A stretch of DNA of 50,277 nucleotides, taken from Nitrospirota bacterium. Lineage in GTDB: Bacteria; Nitrospirota; Thermodesulfovibrionia; Thermodesulfovibrionales; Magnetobacteriaceae. Shown here piece by piece: positions 33,063 to 41,830 of this stretch; position 1 is the stretch's first letter; every line of letters starts with the position of its first letter. The notes below the pieces were generated by a model, which had not been told where the DNA came from, did no database searches, and saw nothing but the letters and a program-made list of their open reading frames with translations. The stretch covers positions 1 to 50,277 of the forward strand of contig JADFYB010000005.1 of NCBI GenBank assembly GCA_015233245.1, in the 5' to 3' direction. The position numbers and the translations under genes are program-made.

Positions 33063-33139
33063 GTCGATAAGTTGAAAAAACTGCGGCATTTAATATATCA
33101 TACATATGTATTTGTTCAACTTCAGGAGGTACGATTGTA

Positions 33140-33409
33140 ATGGAAAAGCAAAACATAAACATAAAAGAAATAAGGGAGTTGGCACAGAAATTCTCCACTG
33201 TTGAGATAGAAACCTGTATAACCCAGCAACTGCAAGAGGGTATAAATGAGTGCAAACTTGGAGGCCCCACAGATCACGTCATCAATGAACTTTCAAAAGC
33301 AGAATATGTAAGCAACAGAATGGCAGACGGCGTATCTGTCGTTGACGCTATGAGAGAACTCGCCAAACAAATCCGCAATGTTCAGAGCGGATTTGAAAAC
33401 GGCAGTTAA
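33140..33409 (+). CDS. conserved-looking small acidic/helical protein, function unknown
   Basis: 89 residues, with a very strong ribosome site AGGAGGT. It is helical and soluble, with NIKEIRELAQKFSTVEIETC, then ITQQLQEGINECKLGG and DAMRELAKQIRNVQ. It recalls short proteins in sulfate-reducing and magnetotactic bacteria, and loosely the size and helicity of FlgM, but I see no FlgM sigma-28-binding motif I can trust. It follows xseB by 78 bases. The spacer holds a possible weak promoter (ttgaaa ... tatatc at ~33072). Confidence 0.6.
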   Translation: MEKQNINIKEIRELAQKFSTVEIETCITQQLQEGINECKLGGPTDHVINELSKAEYVSNRMADGVSVVDAMRELAKQIRNVQSGFENGS

Positions 33410-33475
33410 CCCTTAACCAACCCCTGCCCAGCTTAGTTATTCTAAACCCTCAATTTTAATTCAGAAGTATAACGA

Positions 33476-33560
33476 GGCGGCAAGGAACAAGCGACGATTC
33501 CCCTTTAGGGGAGACTTTGAGGAGCTTGCAACGAAGCCAACAAAGTTAGACAAATGAATT
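33476..33560. other. intergenic stretch with a small hairpin between convergent genes
   Basis: The 160 bases between the convergent genes at 33409 and 33572 hold a perfect short hairpin TCCCCT-TT-AGGGGA within cggcaaggaacaagcgacgattcccctttaggggagactttgagg. It occupies the place that the GC-rich repeat has at three other convergent junctions, but its sequence is unrelated. I see no second copy in this window. Confidence 0.4.
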
Positions 33561-33571
33561 ATAATTTGGAA

Positions 33572-34135
33572 TTAATTAACCCTGATAGCAGGCTCATCAG
33601 CCGGACGCTTGTACTTTAAGTTCTGGTCACCCTTTAAACCCTGGTCAAGAGGTGGTGCGCTGATTTTTTGGGCAGAGTTACTTACCCATATCTGCACCCG
33701 TGTGTTTCTTTGCCAGTCTCCGGGGGCCTGTATGAATATCATACAGTTTTTATAGGGTTTTACAAATGTTAAAACTGTTGACTTCTTTGCAAAGGAGGAG
33801 ACCACAAATTCCCAGCCGTTTTTTGGCATACTTATTCTGAAAAACTTTATAATTGATTCTATTGTCACATTACCGCGATAAACAAGAGTGCCTCCGCTAA
33901 AGTTGGTTGTATTGATAATTATAGATTCATCCTGCACAATCTCAAGTTCAGTTGGTACTTCTACATCCTCAAAATTGGTACCCATCAAAGACAAATGCGA
34001 GGGCTCTGCAGGCGCTTCAGCAGCAGAATTGCCCTGTTCTGAGGTTTCCTGCCTAACCGTTGTCTTATTAAAACACCCGCTTGCAAAAAACACCACAATT
34101 AATGGAACAGCTATCAGAAACTTTTTTAACAACAT
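33572..34135 (-). CDS. lipoprotein, function unknown
   Basis: 187 residues when started at 34135, where AGGGGGTGAG precedes the ATG. The N-terminus MLLKKFLIAVPLIVVFFASGC has a lipobox (FASG-C), so it should be lipid-anchored, most likely at the outer membrane. After a Glu/Ala/Ser-rich linker, residues ~65-160 make one domain with alternating beta strands and a helix: GTLVYRGNVTIESIIKFFRI, PKNGWEFVVSSFAKKSTVLT and MIFIQAPGDWQRNTRVQIWV. This resembles small DUF-type lipoproteins with a lipid or dimer-binding alpha/beta fold. No pathway link from neighbours. Confidence 0.7.
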   Translation of the reverse strand: MLLKKFLIAVPLIVVFFASGCFNKTTVRQETSEQGNSAAEAPAEPSHLSLMGTNFEDVEVPTELEIVQDESIIINTTNFSGGTLVYRGNVTIESIIKFFRISMPKNGWEFVVSSFAKKSTVLTFVKPYKNCMIFIQAPGDWQRNTRVQIWVSNSAQKISAPPLDQGLKGDQNLKYKRPADEPAIRVN

Positions 34136-34216
34136 ACACTCACCCCCTGATAAATTATTGTGGCAAAAGCATAACACATTTTTTACTGATAAATAAACCT
34201 GATGTGCATAGACTTA

Positions 34217-34864
34217 TTAACTTAGGGACTTTACAATTGGCAAAAGCTCAATTAACCTCTCTTTGATTATATAGTCAGCAGCTGTAAGAGTCTCTATTGA
34301 TCTGTAACCATAGGCGGCAGCCACGGTTTTTGTGCCGGCACGTTTTCCAGCCTCAATGTCAAAGGAACTATCCCCTACGACAATGGTCTCGCTCTGTGTT
34401 GTGCCGCAAAGCTCCATTGCTTTTAGTACAGGCATAGGGGACGGCTTACATTTGACAAAAGAATCGTGGCCAAATACATATCTGAAATGCTTTGACATAT
34501 TAAGCCTGTCTATGACAAGTTTTGACATCGCCTCAGTCTTGTTACTTACCACTACCATATTGAATGAGGAAAGCGCTGACAGAGTTTCCTCCACCGTATC
34601 AAATGCTCTGGTGTTGTCAAGCATGTGGGTTTCGTAGTGAGAAAGAAATGTTTTTAGAACAGACTCTTTTTTATGGAGAAGACCGCTGCCAATCGCTCTT
34701 TCAACCAATTTCCCTACGCCCTCGCCAACCAGACTGACCACAGCCGATGAATTCAATGCCTTAAGCCCCACTGTGGCTATTGCGTGATTTAACGAGGCAG
34801 CTATATCCTCTATTGAATCTATTAAGGTGCCATCCAAATCAAAAACAATTAATTTCAATCCCAC
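34217..34864 (-). CDS. gph: HAD-family phosphatase, probable phosphoglycolate phosphatase
   Basis: 215 residues. HAD motif I FDLDGTLIDS at the N-terminus, motif II VVSNKTE near 106, the lysine in CKPSPMPVL near 138 and motif IV IVVGDSSFDIEAGKRAGTKT near 160. The cap is the small helical type of Gph and PGMB-like enzymes. Gph removes 2-phosphoglycolate formed in DNA repair or oxygenation. Substrate specificity within the HAD subfamily cannot be settled from motifs (pyrophosphatase PpaX is an alternative). Follows the zinc-ribbon gene by 9 bases. Confidence 0.85.
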   Translation of the reverse strand: MGLKLIVFDLDGTLIDSIEDIAASLNHAIATVGLKALNSSAVVSLVGEGVGKLVERAIGSGLLHKKESVLKTFLSHYETHMLDNTRAFDTVEETLSALSSFNMVVVSNKTEAMSKLVIDRLNMSKHFRYVFGHDSFVKCKPSPMPVLKAMELCGTTQSETIVVGDSSFDIEAGKRAGTKTVAAAYGYRSIETLTAADYIIKERLIELLPIVKSLS

Positions 34865-34873
34865 AGTTATCGC

Positions 34874-35110
34874 CTAACGTCCTGCTTTCATCAATCTCTC
34901 GTATTTTTCAATCCCAATGCACTCCTTAGCAGCAGGGCACCACTGGATACACGTTGGCTTCATTTCTCTTGTTAAGAGAGCATTGCAATTTTTGCAGTTC
35001 ATTTCATTTTCATCAGACCATATCTCGTTAGAGTAACCGCAATGCACACACAGAAGTTGCTCAGGATACGGTTTGGTGATCTCTTTGCTACCAGGACAGG
35101 TTTCCTTCAT
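34874..35110 (-). CDS. small zinc-ribbon protein
   Basis: 78 residues from the ATG at 35110, chosen for the GTGAGG just before it. CVHCGYSNEIWSDENEMNCKNC is a four-cysteine zinc ribbon. A second cysteine set follows (CIQWCPAAKECIG), as in proteins annotated as phosphohydrolase-associated or Fe-S-linked. The start lies 7 bases past the MORN gene's stop, so the two and gph are likely cotranscribed. The role is unknown; it may handle metal or nucleic acid. Confidence 0.75.
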   Translation of the reverse strand: MKETCPGSKEITKPYPEQLLCVHCGYSNEIWSDENEMNCKNCNALLTREMKPTCIQWCPAAKECIGIEKYERLMKAGR

Positions 35111-35117
35111 AAAATCC

Positions 35118-35786
35118 TCACTGTTTGTACCCTTTGTCTTGCACCGGTTTGTCGTTTTCAAATATCATGTTTTTTCTTGAACCGTCAGGATAGGTAAGCA
35201 CTCCGGGGCCGTTTTTCTTATCGTCCTTAAATTCCCCCTCATAGCTGCTTGCATCAGTATAGGTGTAGGTACCGTGGCCATCTTTTTTTCCGTCTTTAAA
35301 TGCACCAGTATAAATTATCCCTGAGGGGTCTGTATATGTTCCCTTACCATTCATTTTTCCGTCTTGAAAATCCCCCTCATATTTGGTGCCGTTAGGCCAC
35401 GTGTACAAACCGTTTTTCATCTTTCCATCGGCAAACTCTCCGGTAAATTTCATTCCCTCTTTCCACGTAAATTCGCCGTGCCCGTTTTGCTTATCATCTT
35501 TGTAATCTCCGGCGTACTTGTTGCCGTTAGCAAACGTATAGACGCCCTGTCCGTCCCTTTTACCGCCTTTAAACGTACCTGCATACTTGCTGTCATCAGC
35601 AAAGGTATATACTCCTGAGCCCTCAGGAGCTCCGTTTTTAAACTCCCCAGCATACTTTGATTTATCGGCAAACACTAATATACCCTCCCCGTTTCTGCAA
35701 TCCCCCTTTAAACACTCTGAAAATACATCTCCACACATAACCGTTATCACTACTAACACCAACAGTATATTTACTCCTATTTTCAT
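35118..35786 (-). CDS. secreted MORN-repeat protein
   Basis: 222 residues with a signal peptide (ILLVLVVITVMCGDVFS-E). The remainder is seven clear MORN repeats of 23 residues, such as KYAGEFKNGAPEGSGVYTFA and SYEGEFKDDKKNGPGVLTYP, plus a partial first one. MORN repeats form a flat beta sheet that binds lipids or proteins. In bacteria they are often periplasmic or surface proteins of unknown function. The repeat array is regular, which suggests expansion by duplication. Confidence 0.9.
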   Translation of the reverse strand: MKIGVNILLVLVVITVMCGDVFSECLKGDCRNGEGILVFADKSKYAGEFKNGAPEGSGVYTFADDSKYAGTFKGGKRDGQGVYTFANGNKYAGDYKDDKQNGHGEFTWKEGMKFTGEFADGKMKNGLYTWPNGTKYEGDFQDGKMNGKGTYTDPSGIIYTGAFKDGKKDGHGTYTYTDASSYEGEFKDDKKNGPGVLTYPDGSRKNMIFENDKPVQDKGYKQ

Positions 35787-35855
35787 TTTTACCTCCTAAC
35801 TATCTATTCTCTAAAACTACAAAAACCACAATATACTCTAACATAAAGAATAAAC

Positions 35856-36983
35856 TTATTTTAATTCATTTTCCGTAATGACACGATTTTTGCCGGTGTT
35901 TTTAGCCATGTAAAGAGCCCTGTCCGCCCTTTCTGTCGTTGCATCAGACTTTTCACCATCGCGAAATATACTGACCCCCACACTAACCGTAAATGACAAC
36001 GCTTTACCCTCAAAGGCACCGTCGAGTTTGTACCGGGAACTCTCTACAGATTTGCATATAGCGATTGCCCTCTTTGCGGCATTCTTTAATGAGGTATCAG
36101 GCAGAATCACTACAAACTCCTCTCCGCCATATCTAGCAAAAAAATCCTCTTTTCTGATATGCTCCCTGCACACTTGCACCATTGCCACCAGTGCTCTGTC
36201 TCCGGTCTGATGCCCGTAAGTGTCATTTATGCTCTTAAAGTTATCTATATCAATCATAAGCATCGCAAACCCTATCCCGTTTACCGTGTTGGCATCCATA
36301 AGTTTACGCATATAACTTTCATAAGCCATGCGGTTATACACTCCGGTTAAACCATCCAGCAGGGAGTCTGTACGCGCCTTCATTAAATCCTCTCTAAGCG
36401 CTGATACCTCCCGCGTAAGTTCATCTAACTGTTTGGAATCTGCCGTCTCCTTTTGTCTTATCGCATCCTGAATATGCTCAACCTCATTTCGTATTTCCTC
36501 TTTTATCTTTTTTATGTCATCAAGAAGGGTTATTTTATCTATCTTTTCGCTCCGCTCATACACCCTCCGGTTAAAGTCCATGTTACCGGTCTCAAGCGCA
36601 GATATCCCCTTTGACAGTAAATCAATGATAGTTTTATATTCGGATTCTCTTTCTTTGAAATAAGTCTTTTTACTTTCTATGAATGAGATTATTGTTTCTT
36701 TACTTTTTTCAAAAACACTCTGAAGACGTTTTACCTTTTCCTCCTTAGAAACATCCTCTGAGAGCGCATCCATCTTACCTTTGAATTTATCGGAATCTAT
36801 TTCCTTTATATCAAAAGAAAAATCTTTTAGAAATACTAACAATGTTTTAACAGCCTGTATAAGAAACCTTCTCTGTTCACCCAGAAATGTTAATTTCTCA
36901 GCTAACTCTGCATTTTTTTCAGCGAGACTCTCAACCGTAGCTTCAGCACAATCATCATCCTTCTTTTTATAAAATAGTCCCAT
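35856..36983 (-). CDS. diguanylate cyclase (GGDEF) with coiled-coil N-terminus
   Basis: 375 residues. The first ~200 are helical and charged, with coiled-coil stretches (MDFNRRVYERSEKIDKITLL, EHIQDAIRQKETADSKQLDE). The GGDEF domain is residues ~205-372: DSLLDGLTGVYNRMAYESYM, DIDNFKSINDTYGHQTGD, active site RYGGEEFVVILPDT and SVGVSIF. It should make c-di-GMP from two GTP. The inhibitory I-site RxxD upstream of GGEEF is not obvious. It has no transmembrane helix. It sits next to an HD-GYP gene, giving a synthesis and breakdown pair close to the flagellar operon. Confidence 0.93.
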   Translation of the reverse strand: MGLFYKKKDDDCAEATVESLAEKNAELAEKLTFLGEQRRFLIQAVKTLLVFLKDFSFDIKEIDSDKFKGKMDALSEDVSKEEKVKRLQSVFEKSKETIISFIESKKTYFKERESEYKTIIDLLSKGISALETGNMDFNRRVYERSEKIDKITLLDDIKKIKEEIRNEVEHIQDAIRQKETADSKQLDELTREVSALREDLMKARTDSLLDGLTGVYNRMAYESYMRKLMDANTVNGIGFAMLMIDIDNFKSINDTYGHQTGDRALVAMVQVCREHIRKEDFFARYGGEEFVVILPDTSLKNAAKRAIAICKSVESSRYKLDGAFEGKALSFTVSVGVSIFRDGEKSDATTERADRALYMAKNTGKNRVITENELK

Positions 36984-37027
36984 ATTTGACTCCTAAGCGT
37001 GTCTGTTATTGTCCCTTAAAAACTTCT

Positions 37028-38569
37028 CTAATCAAATTTAAATCCTGTCTTAATTACATCAATGCAAGCTGCAACAACTACGGGGTCATATAAAATACCG
37101 TTGTTTTTTGTTATCTCCTCAACGGCTCTTTCAACTCCAAGAGCTGCTCTGTAGGGTCTGTGAAATGCCATTGCCTCAACCACGTCGGCAACACACATAA
37201 TCCTTGCCTCAATCAATATCTCATCTGCCTTTAAACCAGCCGGATAACCTGTGCCATTTAGTCTTTCATGATGTTGAAGCACAATCTCTGCAACAGGCCC
37301 CGGGAATTCTATGTCTTTCAGAATATCGTAACCGACCTTTGAATGGGTTTTAATCAGGGCAAATTCGATTTTATTTAACTGTCCCGGTTTACTCAGTATT
37401 TCAGAAGGAATAGCTATTTTCCCTAAATCGTGTATTATACCGGCAAGCTCAATGCAATCTGTTACATCATCGGAAAGTTCCATTTTCTGGGCAATTCTGA
37501 CTGCAAGCAGTGATACGCGGCGCTGATGTCCTGCCGTGTAAGGGTCCTTAGCCTCAACAGCGTGTGACATTGCCTCTACCACATCTTTTATGTTTCTGTT
37601 GAGCCGCTCTATGCTTTGCTGCTGCTGCTCTTCAGCTCTTTTACGCACTATTACACTGGCCAGTGCATTAGAGACAGCGCTTAGAATCTCCTTCTCGCTT
37701 GCATCGTCAGAGTGCCCCGTCCGCAGGTATATGTTAAGGACTCCAAGGGTTTTATCATTATAAACTAAGGGAGTGCAGTAGTGGCCATGCGGTGACATCC
37801 CGGTATATTTGATAATGTGGCCATCATCTGTTGTATTAGTAAAGATTATTTTTTGTTTAAGAGCCGCCAGTCCACAGTGACAAACACCAAAGGGAACTCT
37901 CTCGCATTGTTTTATATTTTCATCGGGAAGGCCCCTTTGTGCCTTAAGAACAAGCTCTGCCGGGTTTCCCTCTGTAAGAAATATTGCACCCTTGTTTTCA
38001 AACGTTAACCACGGCATGGACATTATTAAATTAATCGCCTCATCGAGGTAGTCTTTGATATCTATATTTTCCAGAGATTTCCTTAGTAACGAGGCTATGA
38101 CTGATTGTATCCGGTAGTTATGGCGAAGTTTCTTTTCTGCCTCCCACCGCTCATGTATCTCGTTTCTGAGAGCTTGTTCAGTCTTACTCAGCCTTAAAAT
38201 ATTTTTTACCATACCCCTCAATTCGTATATGTTAAAGGGTTTGGTTAAAAATGCTATCGTACCCCACTCAAAACATCGTTCAATGTAGTCATCACTGGCG
38301 TGCCCTGAGAGCACTATTATGGGACACACGTTTTGAGGGGATATTGTTTTTAGCTCCTCCAGAAACTCCACTCCGTCCATACCGGGCATTTTCATATCCA
38401 GCACTATAAGTGACGGTTGTTGTTTTTTGCAAGAGTTCAATGCCTCAATACCATTTATAGCTGTTATTATCTCATATCCCTCCCGCTGCAGTATCTTATT
38501 AATTGCTATCCGCACACTTTCGTCATCATCAATGACCATTATTATGTCTTTTAACGCATCCATAGCCAC
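37028..38569 (-). CDS. response regulator REC-GAF-HD-GYP, c-di-GMP phosphodiesterase
   Basis: 513 residues. The receiver domain (10-125) has IDDDESV, the phosphoacceptor LIVLDMKMPGMDG and the lysine in AFLTKPF. A GAF-like domain (150-310) contains FGVCHCGLAALK and HGHYCTPLVYNDKTLGVLNI. The HD-GYP domain (335-505) has AGHQRRVSLLA, IHDLGKIAIP with the HD pair, HHERLNGTGYPAGL with the GYP motif and ADVVEAM. It should open c-di-GMP in response to phosphorylation by an unlinked histidine kinase. A GGDEF gene follows 44 bases downstream. Confidence 0.93.
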   Translation of the reverse strand: MAMDALKDIIMVIDDDESVRIAINKILQREGYEIITAINGIEALNSCKKQQPSLIVLDMKMPGMDGVEFLEELKTISPQNVCPIIVLSGHASDDYIERCFEWGTIAFLTKPFNIYELRGMVKNILRLSKTEQALRNEIHERWEAEKKLRHNYRIQSVIASLLRKSLENIDIKDYLDEAINLIMSMPWLTFENKGAIFLTEGNPAELVLKAQRGLPDENIKQCERVPFGVCHCGLAALKQKIIFTNTTDDGHIIKYTGMSPHGHYCTPLVYNDKTLGVLNIYLRTGHSDDASEKEILSAVSNALASVIVRKRAEEQQQQSIERLNRNIKDVVEAMSHAVEAKDPYTAGHQRRVSLLAVRIAQKMELSDDVTDCIELAGIIHDLGKIAIPSEILSKPGQLNKIEFALIKTHSKVGYDILKDIEFPGPVAEIVLQHHERLNGTGYPAGLKADEILIEARIMCVADVVEAMAFHRPYRAALGVERAVEEITKNNGILYDPVVVAACIDVIKTGFKFD

Positions 38570-38667
38570 ACTGTATTTAAGTATAACCTTTTATCCGCTG
38601 TTACGCAATAAGTAGAAACCATTATTGTCCGATAATAATGAAGATATTTTCATAGGCTCATATCTGC

Positions 38668-39843
38668 CTACTTTATAAAGACCGGTGTGTGCAGCTCTAT
38701 CTCAGAGGCAAGCTCTTTCATATCTCTGTTACTTAGAGCAACACAGCCTGCTGTCCAATCAGTTTCACCCCCGCCATGGATCATTATGAGGCTGCCCAGC
38801 GGAGTGTTTTGCGGAGGAACCTCTCTGTGTTCAATTGCCTCTGTTATCCTGTTGTATTCTTTAATGCAGATTCTGCCGTCTGTGAGGCCTCGCCAGGCAT
38901 CCATCTGGTTTGGGTAACTAATCAAAAAAGACGGAAGCCCCTCCCCTGTGTCCGGATCTCTGCCATAACGGCTTACTGGATTTATATCGGCTATGTAGTA
39001 AATCCCCTCAGGGGTCCTTCTGTCACCTTTAACTCTCTTAGGAAAAATATCATCATTGTAAATGATATTGAATTTGTCATCGTAAAACCATACAAGTGCT
39101 GTTGAAAAAATAATTTTATCCCCTGATTTGTACTGATTGTCTCTTTTTACCCATTTCCCTGAAATTGATTCATAGACGGTTATATTTTTGGTATCTTTGT
39201 CAACAAAAACAACGGCTATGGCTTTTTGCGCATCAGGAAATTTAGCCAGTGGTTTTTCATACATTTTAAATACGTTATCTTTCATTAACACAAGACACGT
39301 TCTGGGTTGGAACGTTAACTTTGTGCTGAGTCTCTTGCCTGAAAAATCTCCAAGTCCCACATTATAACGCTTTTTTTCACTCCACGTGTTATTGTTTTTT
39401 TCATATAAAATGAGAATTCTTGTTTCCTTGTTGACCAGTATTTTTTTGTCTGAATTTGATGAATTAAAAAACACCTCCTCTGTTCGTTCATACGTTGTGT
39501 CAACATAGGTTTTATTGTTGCTGAGGTCTTTTTGCTTTAACCAAAACGAATCGCCGTTAATTTTTATTTCAAACCACTGAAATCCCTCAGCCTGAGTGCT
39601 GTTAACAGGCTGTATTTCCATATTTTTAAGAAGATTAAATGAAACAGGTGCGTCCTCTGACGGCTCTGTATGGACAGGCAATATATCAACAGATATGCGG
39701 TAAAATCCGGAAAAACTCTCCACCGGCTGTGCTAAAGCTTGAGGACAATTTAAGATGCAGCATGCAACACTGACAAGGCACGCTGCAACACAAAACCATT
39801 CATAAAAACCAATTGTAGTGCTTTTCTCAAATCTGACAATCAT
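38668..39843 (-). CDS. L,D-transpeptidase (YkuD) with SH3-like domain
   Basis: 391 residues. N-terminal hydrophobic signal or anchor (FCVAACLVSVACCIL ... QALAQ), a bacterial SH3-like segment (about 45-105), a beta-rich middle part, and a C-terminal YkuD domain (about 265-391). The catalytic motif reads IHGGGETDWTAGCVALSN, with His and Cys in place; the usual Ser of SxGC is Thr. The TPEGIYYIADI and GSLIMIHGG blocks are typical. Such enzymes link peptidoglycan stems 3-3 or attach proteins. It lies 56 bases downstream of flgE on the same strand. A link to flagellum anchoring is only speculation. Confidence 0.88.
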   Translation of the reverse strand: MIVRFEKSTTIGFYEWFCVAACLVSVACCILNCPQALAQPVESFSGFYRISVDILPVHTEPSEDAPVSFNLLKNMEIQPVNSTQAEGFQWFEIKINGDSFWLKQKDLSNNKTYVDTTYERTEEVFFNSSNSDKKILVNKETRILILYEKNNNTWSEKKRYNVGLGDFSGKRLSTKLTFQPRTCLVLMKDNVFKMYEKPLAKFPDAQKAIAVVFVDKDTKNITVYESISGKWVKRDNQYKSGDKIIFSTALVWFYDDKFNIIYNDDIFPKRVKGDRRTPEGIYYIADINPVSRYGRDPDTGEGLPSFLISYPNQMDAWRGLTDGRICIKEYNRITEAIEHREVPPQNTPLGSLIMIHGGGETDWTAGCVALSNRDMKELASEIELHTPVFIK

Positions 39844-39898
39844 ACTAATCCTACATTAAACATAACTCTTTATCTTATAGCATCAAACCACTCTGGTG

Positions 39899-41317
39899 CT
39901 ATCTCTTAAGCCCTATTACTGTTTGTAACATCTCATCCGTTGTCTGAATAGACTTGGAGTTAGCCTCGTATGCCCTTTGGTCTGTAATCATGGTGACAAA
40001 CTCTGAACCGAGGTCAACGTTGCTTTGCTCCAGTGCACCTGCATCTATGCTCCCAAGGCCGCTTGTCTGTGCCGTGTTAATTATAGCATCACCGGAGCTG
40101 GGAGTTGAGCTAAACATATTGGCTCCGTCTTTTTTGAGCCCGTTTGGATCATTAAATCTGGCTAAAGCAAGCTGCCCAATGACTTTCGTCTGGCCGTTTG
40201 TATATGTGGCGCTTATTTTGCCATAACTATCAAAAGCGATGCTTGTGAATGTTCCTGAGGAGTTTCCATCCTGGCTAACATCAAGAACCTGTGAACTTAC
40301 TGCTAATTGCTCCGTTGTATTTGCCCCCGAACCGCCTTGATTTATTGATTTTCCAAAGTCAAAAGTAATTTTCTGTGGGGTCTGTACGCCGCCAAGGAAG
40401 TTAAACGACATACTCGGCTCTGTACTTGCAGAAACGCTTGTTCCTGTGCCATCGCTTACCAGGTTGCCTGCTGAGTTAAATACCAGCGTTTGTGTGACAC
40501 CTGATACAGCGGAGGTGTCTGTTGCGGTACTTGTGGTGCCAGTGCCTGATAATGTCTGTGATGTGGCAAGGGTCAGAGTGCTGCTTGAGGTTGACTGCTG
40601 ATACGCATAATGTACCTGCCACTTGTTGTTTGCTGTTTTAGTATAGTATGCCGTTACATCGTGTGAGCCACCCTGAGAGTCATAAATGGTAGTTGAGGTC
40701 GAATAGTTATAATTCGCTGGATCACTATTTACTCCGTCTCCATTGCCGTCAAGCGTAAATGCCGCCGTTATTATACTTGCCGATGAATTTAAGTTTACTT
40801 TCCAATCAACTTTGGAGGTTTCCTTAGCAGGGCTTATGCTCATATCTGTCTTGATATCGGTAAGATTACCTGATAAGCTGGTGCTTGAAAGCGATGAACT
40901 GCTTATGTCAGTTGCCATATAACCTTGAACTCTTAACCCACTGGATGTTACAAGATAGCCACCTTTATCGATATTAAAGTTGCCTGCACGGGTATAGTAT
41001 GTTGAATTTGAAGCCGTTGTGGAACCATCATCTTTCACTATAAAAAAACCGTTACCATCTATTGCTAAATCTGTCGGATTATTAGTTGTAATAAAAGACC
41101 CCTGAGTAAAAAGAGCGTTTATATTTGTTATATATGAACCTTTTCCTACCTGTCCGCTACCGGTTCCTATAATAGCCTGACTCAGTATATCGCCAAATTC
41201 TGCTCTGCTTGACTTAAAACCGGTTGTATTCATGTTTGCTATATTATCACCCACAACACCTAGTGATGTGCTGTTTGAGTTCATACCGCTGACTGCCGTC
41301 CAAAGCGATGTTATCAT
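39899..41317 (-). CDS. flgE: flagellar hook protein
   Basis: 472 residues. It forms the hook, assembled outside the cell after export. N-terminal signature MITSLWTAVSGMNSNSTSLG, then IANMNTTGFKSSRAEFGDIL. The middle is Ser/Thr/Gly-rich and variable (Ser- and Thr-rich runs). The C-terminus SNVDLGSEFVTMITDQRAYE and ANSKSIQTTDEMLQTVIGLK is typical. It is the last gene of the operon, 37 bases after flgD. Confidence 0.95.
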   Translation of the reverse strand: MITSLWTAVSGMNSNSTSLGVVGDNIANMNTTGFKSSRAEFGDILSQAIIGTGSGQVGKGSYITNINALFTQGSFITTNNPTDLAIDGNGFFIVKDDGSTTASNSTYYTRAGNFNIDKGGYLVTSSGLRVQGYMATDISSSSLSSTSLSGNLTDIKTDMSISPAKETSKVDWKVNLNSSASIITAAFTLDGNGDGVNSDPANYNYSTSTTIYDSQGGSHDVTAYYTKTANNKWQVHYAYQQSTSSSTLTLATSQTLSGTGTTSTATDTSAVSGVTQTLVFNSAGNLVSDGTGTSVSASTEPSMSFNFLGGVQTPQKITFDFGKSINQGGSGANTTEQLAVSSQVLDVSQDGNSSGTFTSIAFDSYGKISATYTNGQTKVIGQLALARFNDPNGLKKDGANMFSSTPSSGDAIINTAQTSGLGSIDAGALEQSNVDLGSEFVTMITDQRAYEANSKSIQTTDEMLQTVIGLKR

Positions 41318-41353
41318 ATCTATAACCTCCTGTCTTGTTTCATAACCAAAACC

Positions 41354-41812
41354 CTATGTTGAGCTTGAGCTGGATGATGAAGAACTTGAGCTCGTTGAGC
41401 TTATTTCCTTAACGTTACCCATGTACGCTGTGGTGCCGTCACTTAAAGTCAGCGAGGAAACCCCGTTGCTGAAACTTATGCCTGTTATTTGCCCTGTTGT
41501 ACCGTCATTCATGGTAACGTATTTGCCTATCATGTTTGCTGCCATCATATTATTTAAAGAATTTGAGTACGTGTTTAGAGTCGAAACCCCGCTCTGTATG
41601 TTGGTAAGCGCCTCTACTGAGGCAAATTGAGATAGTTGACTTGTGAAATTAGATGAATCCATTGGGTTCATCGGATTCTGGTACTGGAGCTGTTTTGTAA
41701 AAAGCTGCAGAAAATCCGTGGAATTTAAAGTCCCGTTTGTTGACGAGCTTGAGCTCGATGTAGAGCTAGATGATGTTGTGCTTGACGTATCAGTGGTTGA
41801 TGTTACGCTCAT
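41354..41812 (-). CDS. flgD: flagellar hook capping protein, short Ser-rich form
   Basis: 152 residues, shorter than the usual 220 or so. The cap core is present: NSTDFLQLFTKQLQYQNPMN and SNFTSQLSQFASVEALTNIQ, and a small beta segment GKYVTMNDGTTGQITGISFS. Both ends are almost pure Ser/Thr (head TSSTTSSSSTSSSSSST, tail of about 14 Ser/Thr). The FlgD Tudor/Fn3 domains seen in E. coli are missing or cut down. It caps the growing hook and guides FlgE. Ser-coding repeats at both ends could vary in length by slippage. Confidence 0.9.
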   Translation of the reverse strand: MSVTSTTDTSSTTSSSSTSSSSSSTNGTLNSTDFLQLFTKQLQYQNPMNPMDSSNFTSQLSQFASVEALTNIQSGVSTLNTYSNSLNNMMAANMIGKYVTMNDGTTGQITGISFSNGVSSLTLSDGTTAYMGNVKEISSTSSSSSSSSSSST

Positions 41813-41830
41813 ATCAATCCCTCCTTTTGC

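Noticed and set aside
33140-33409. FlgM anti-sigma factor
   Set aside because: Size and helicity fit loosely, but I could not see the conserved C-terminal FlgM pattern, and the gene is not in a flagellar operon. Left as unknown.
38620-38640. CATTATT ... AATAATG inverted repeat as a terminator for the L,D-transpeptidase gene
   Set aside because: The stem is only seven A/T-rich pairs and no U-run follows on the minus strand, so it would be too weak to call.
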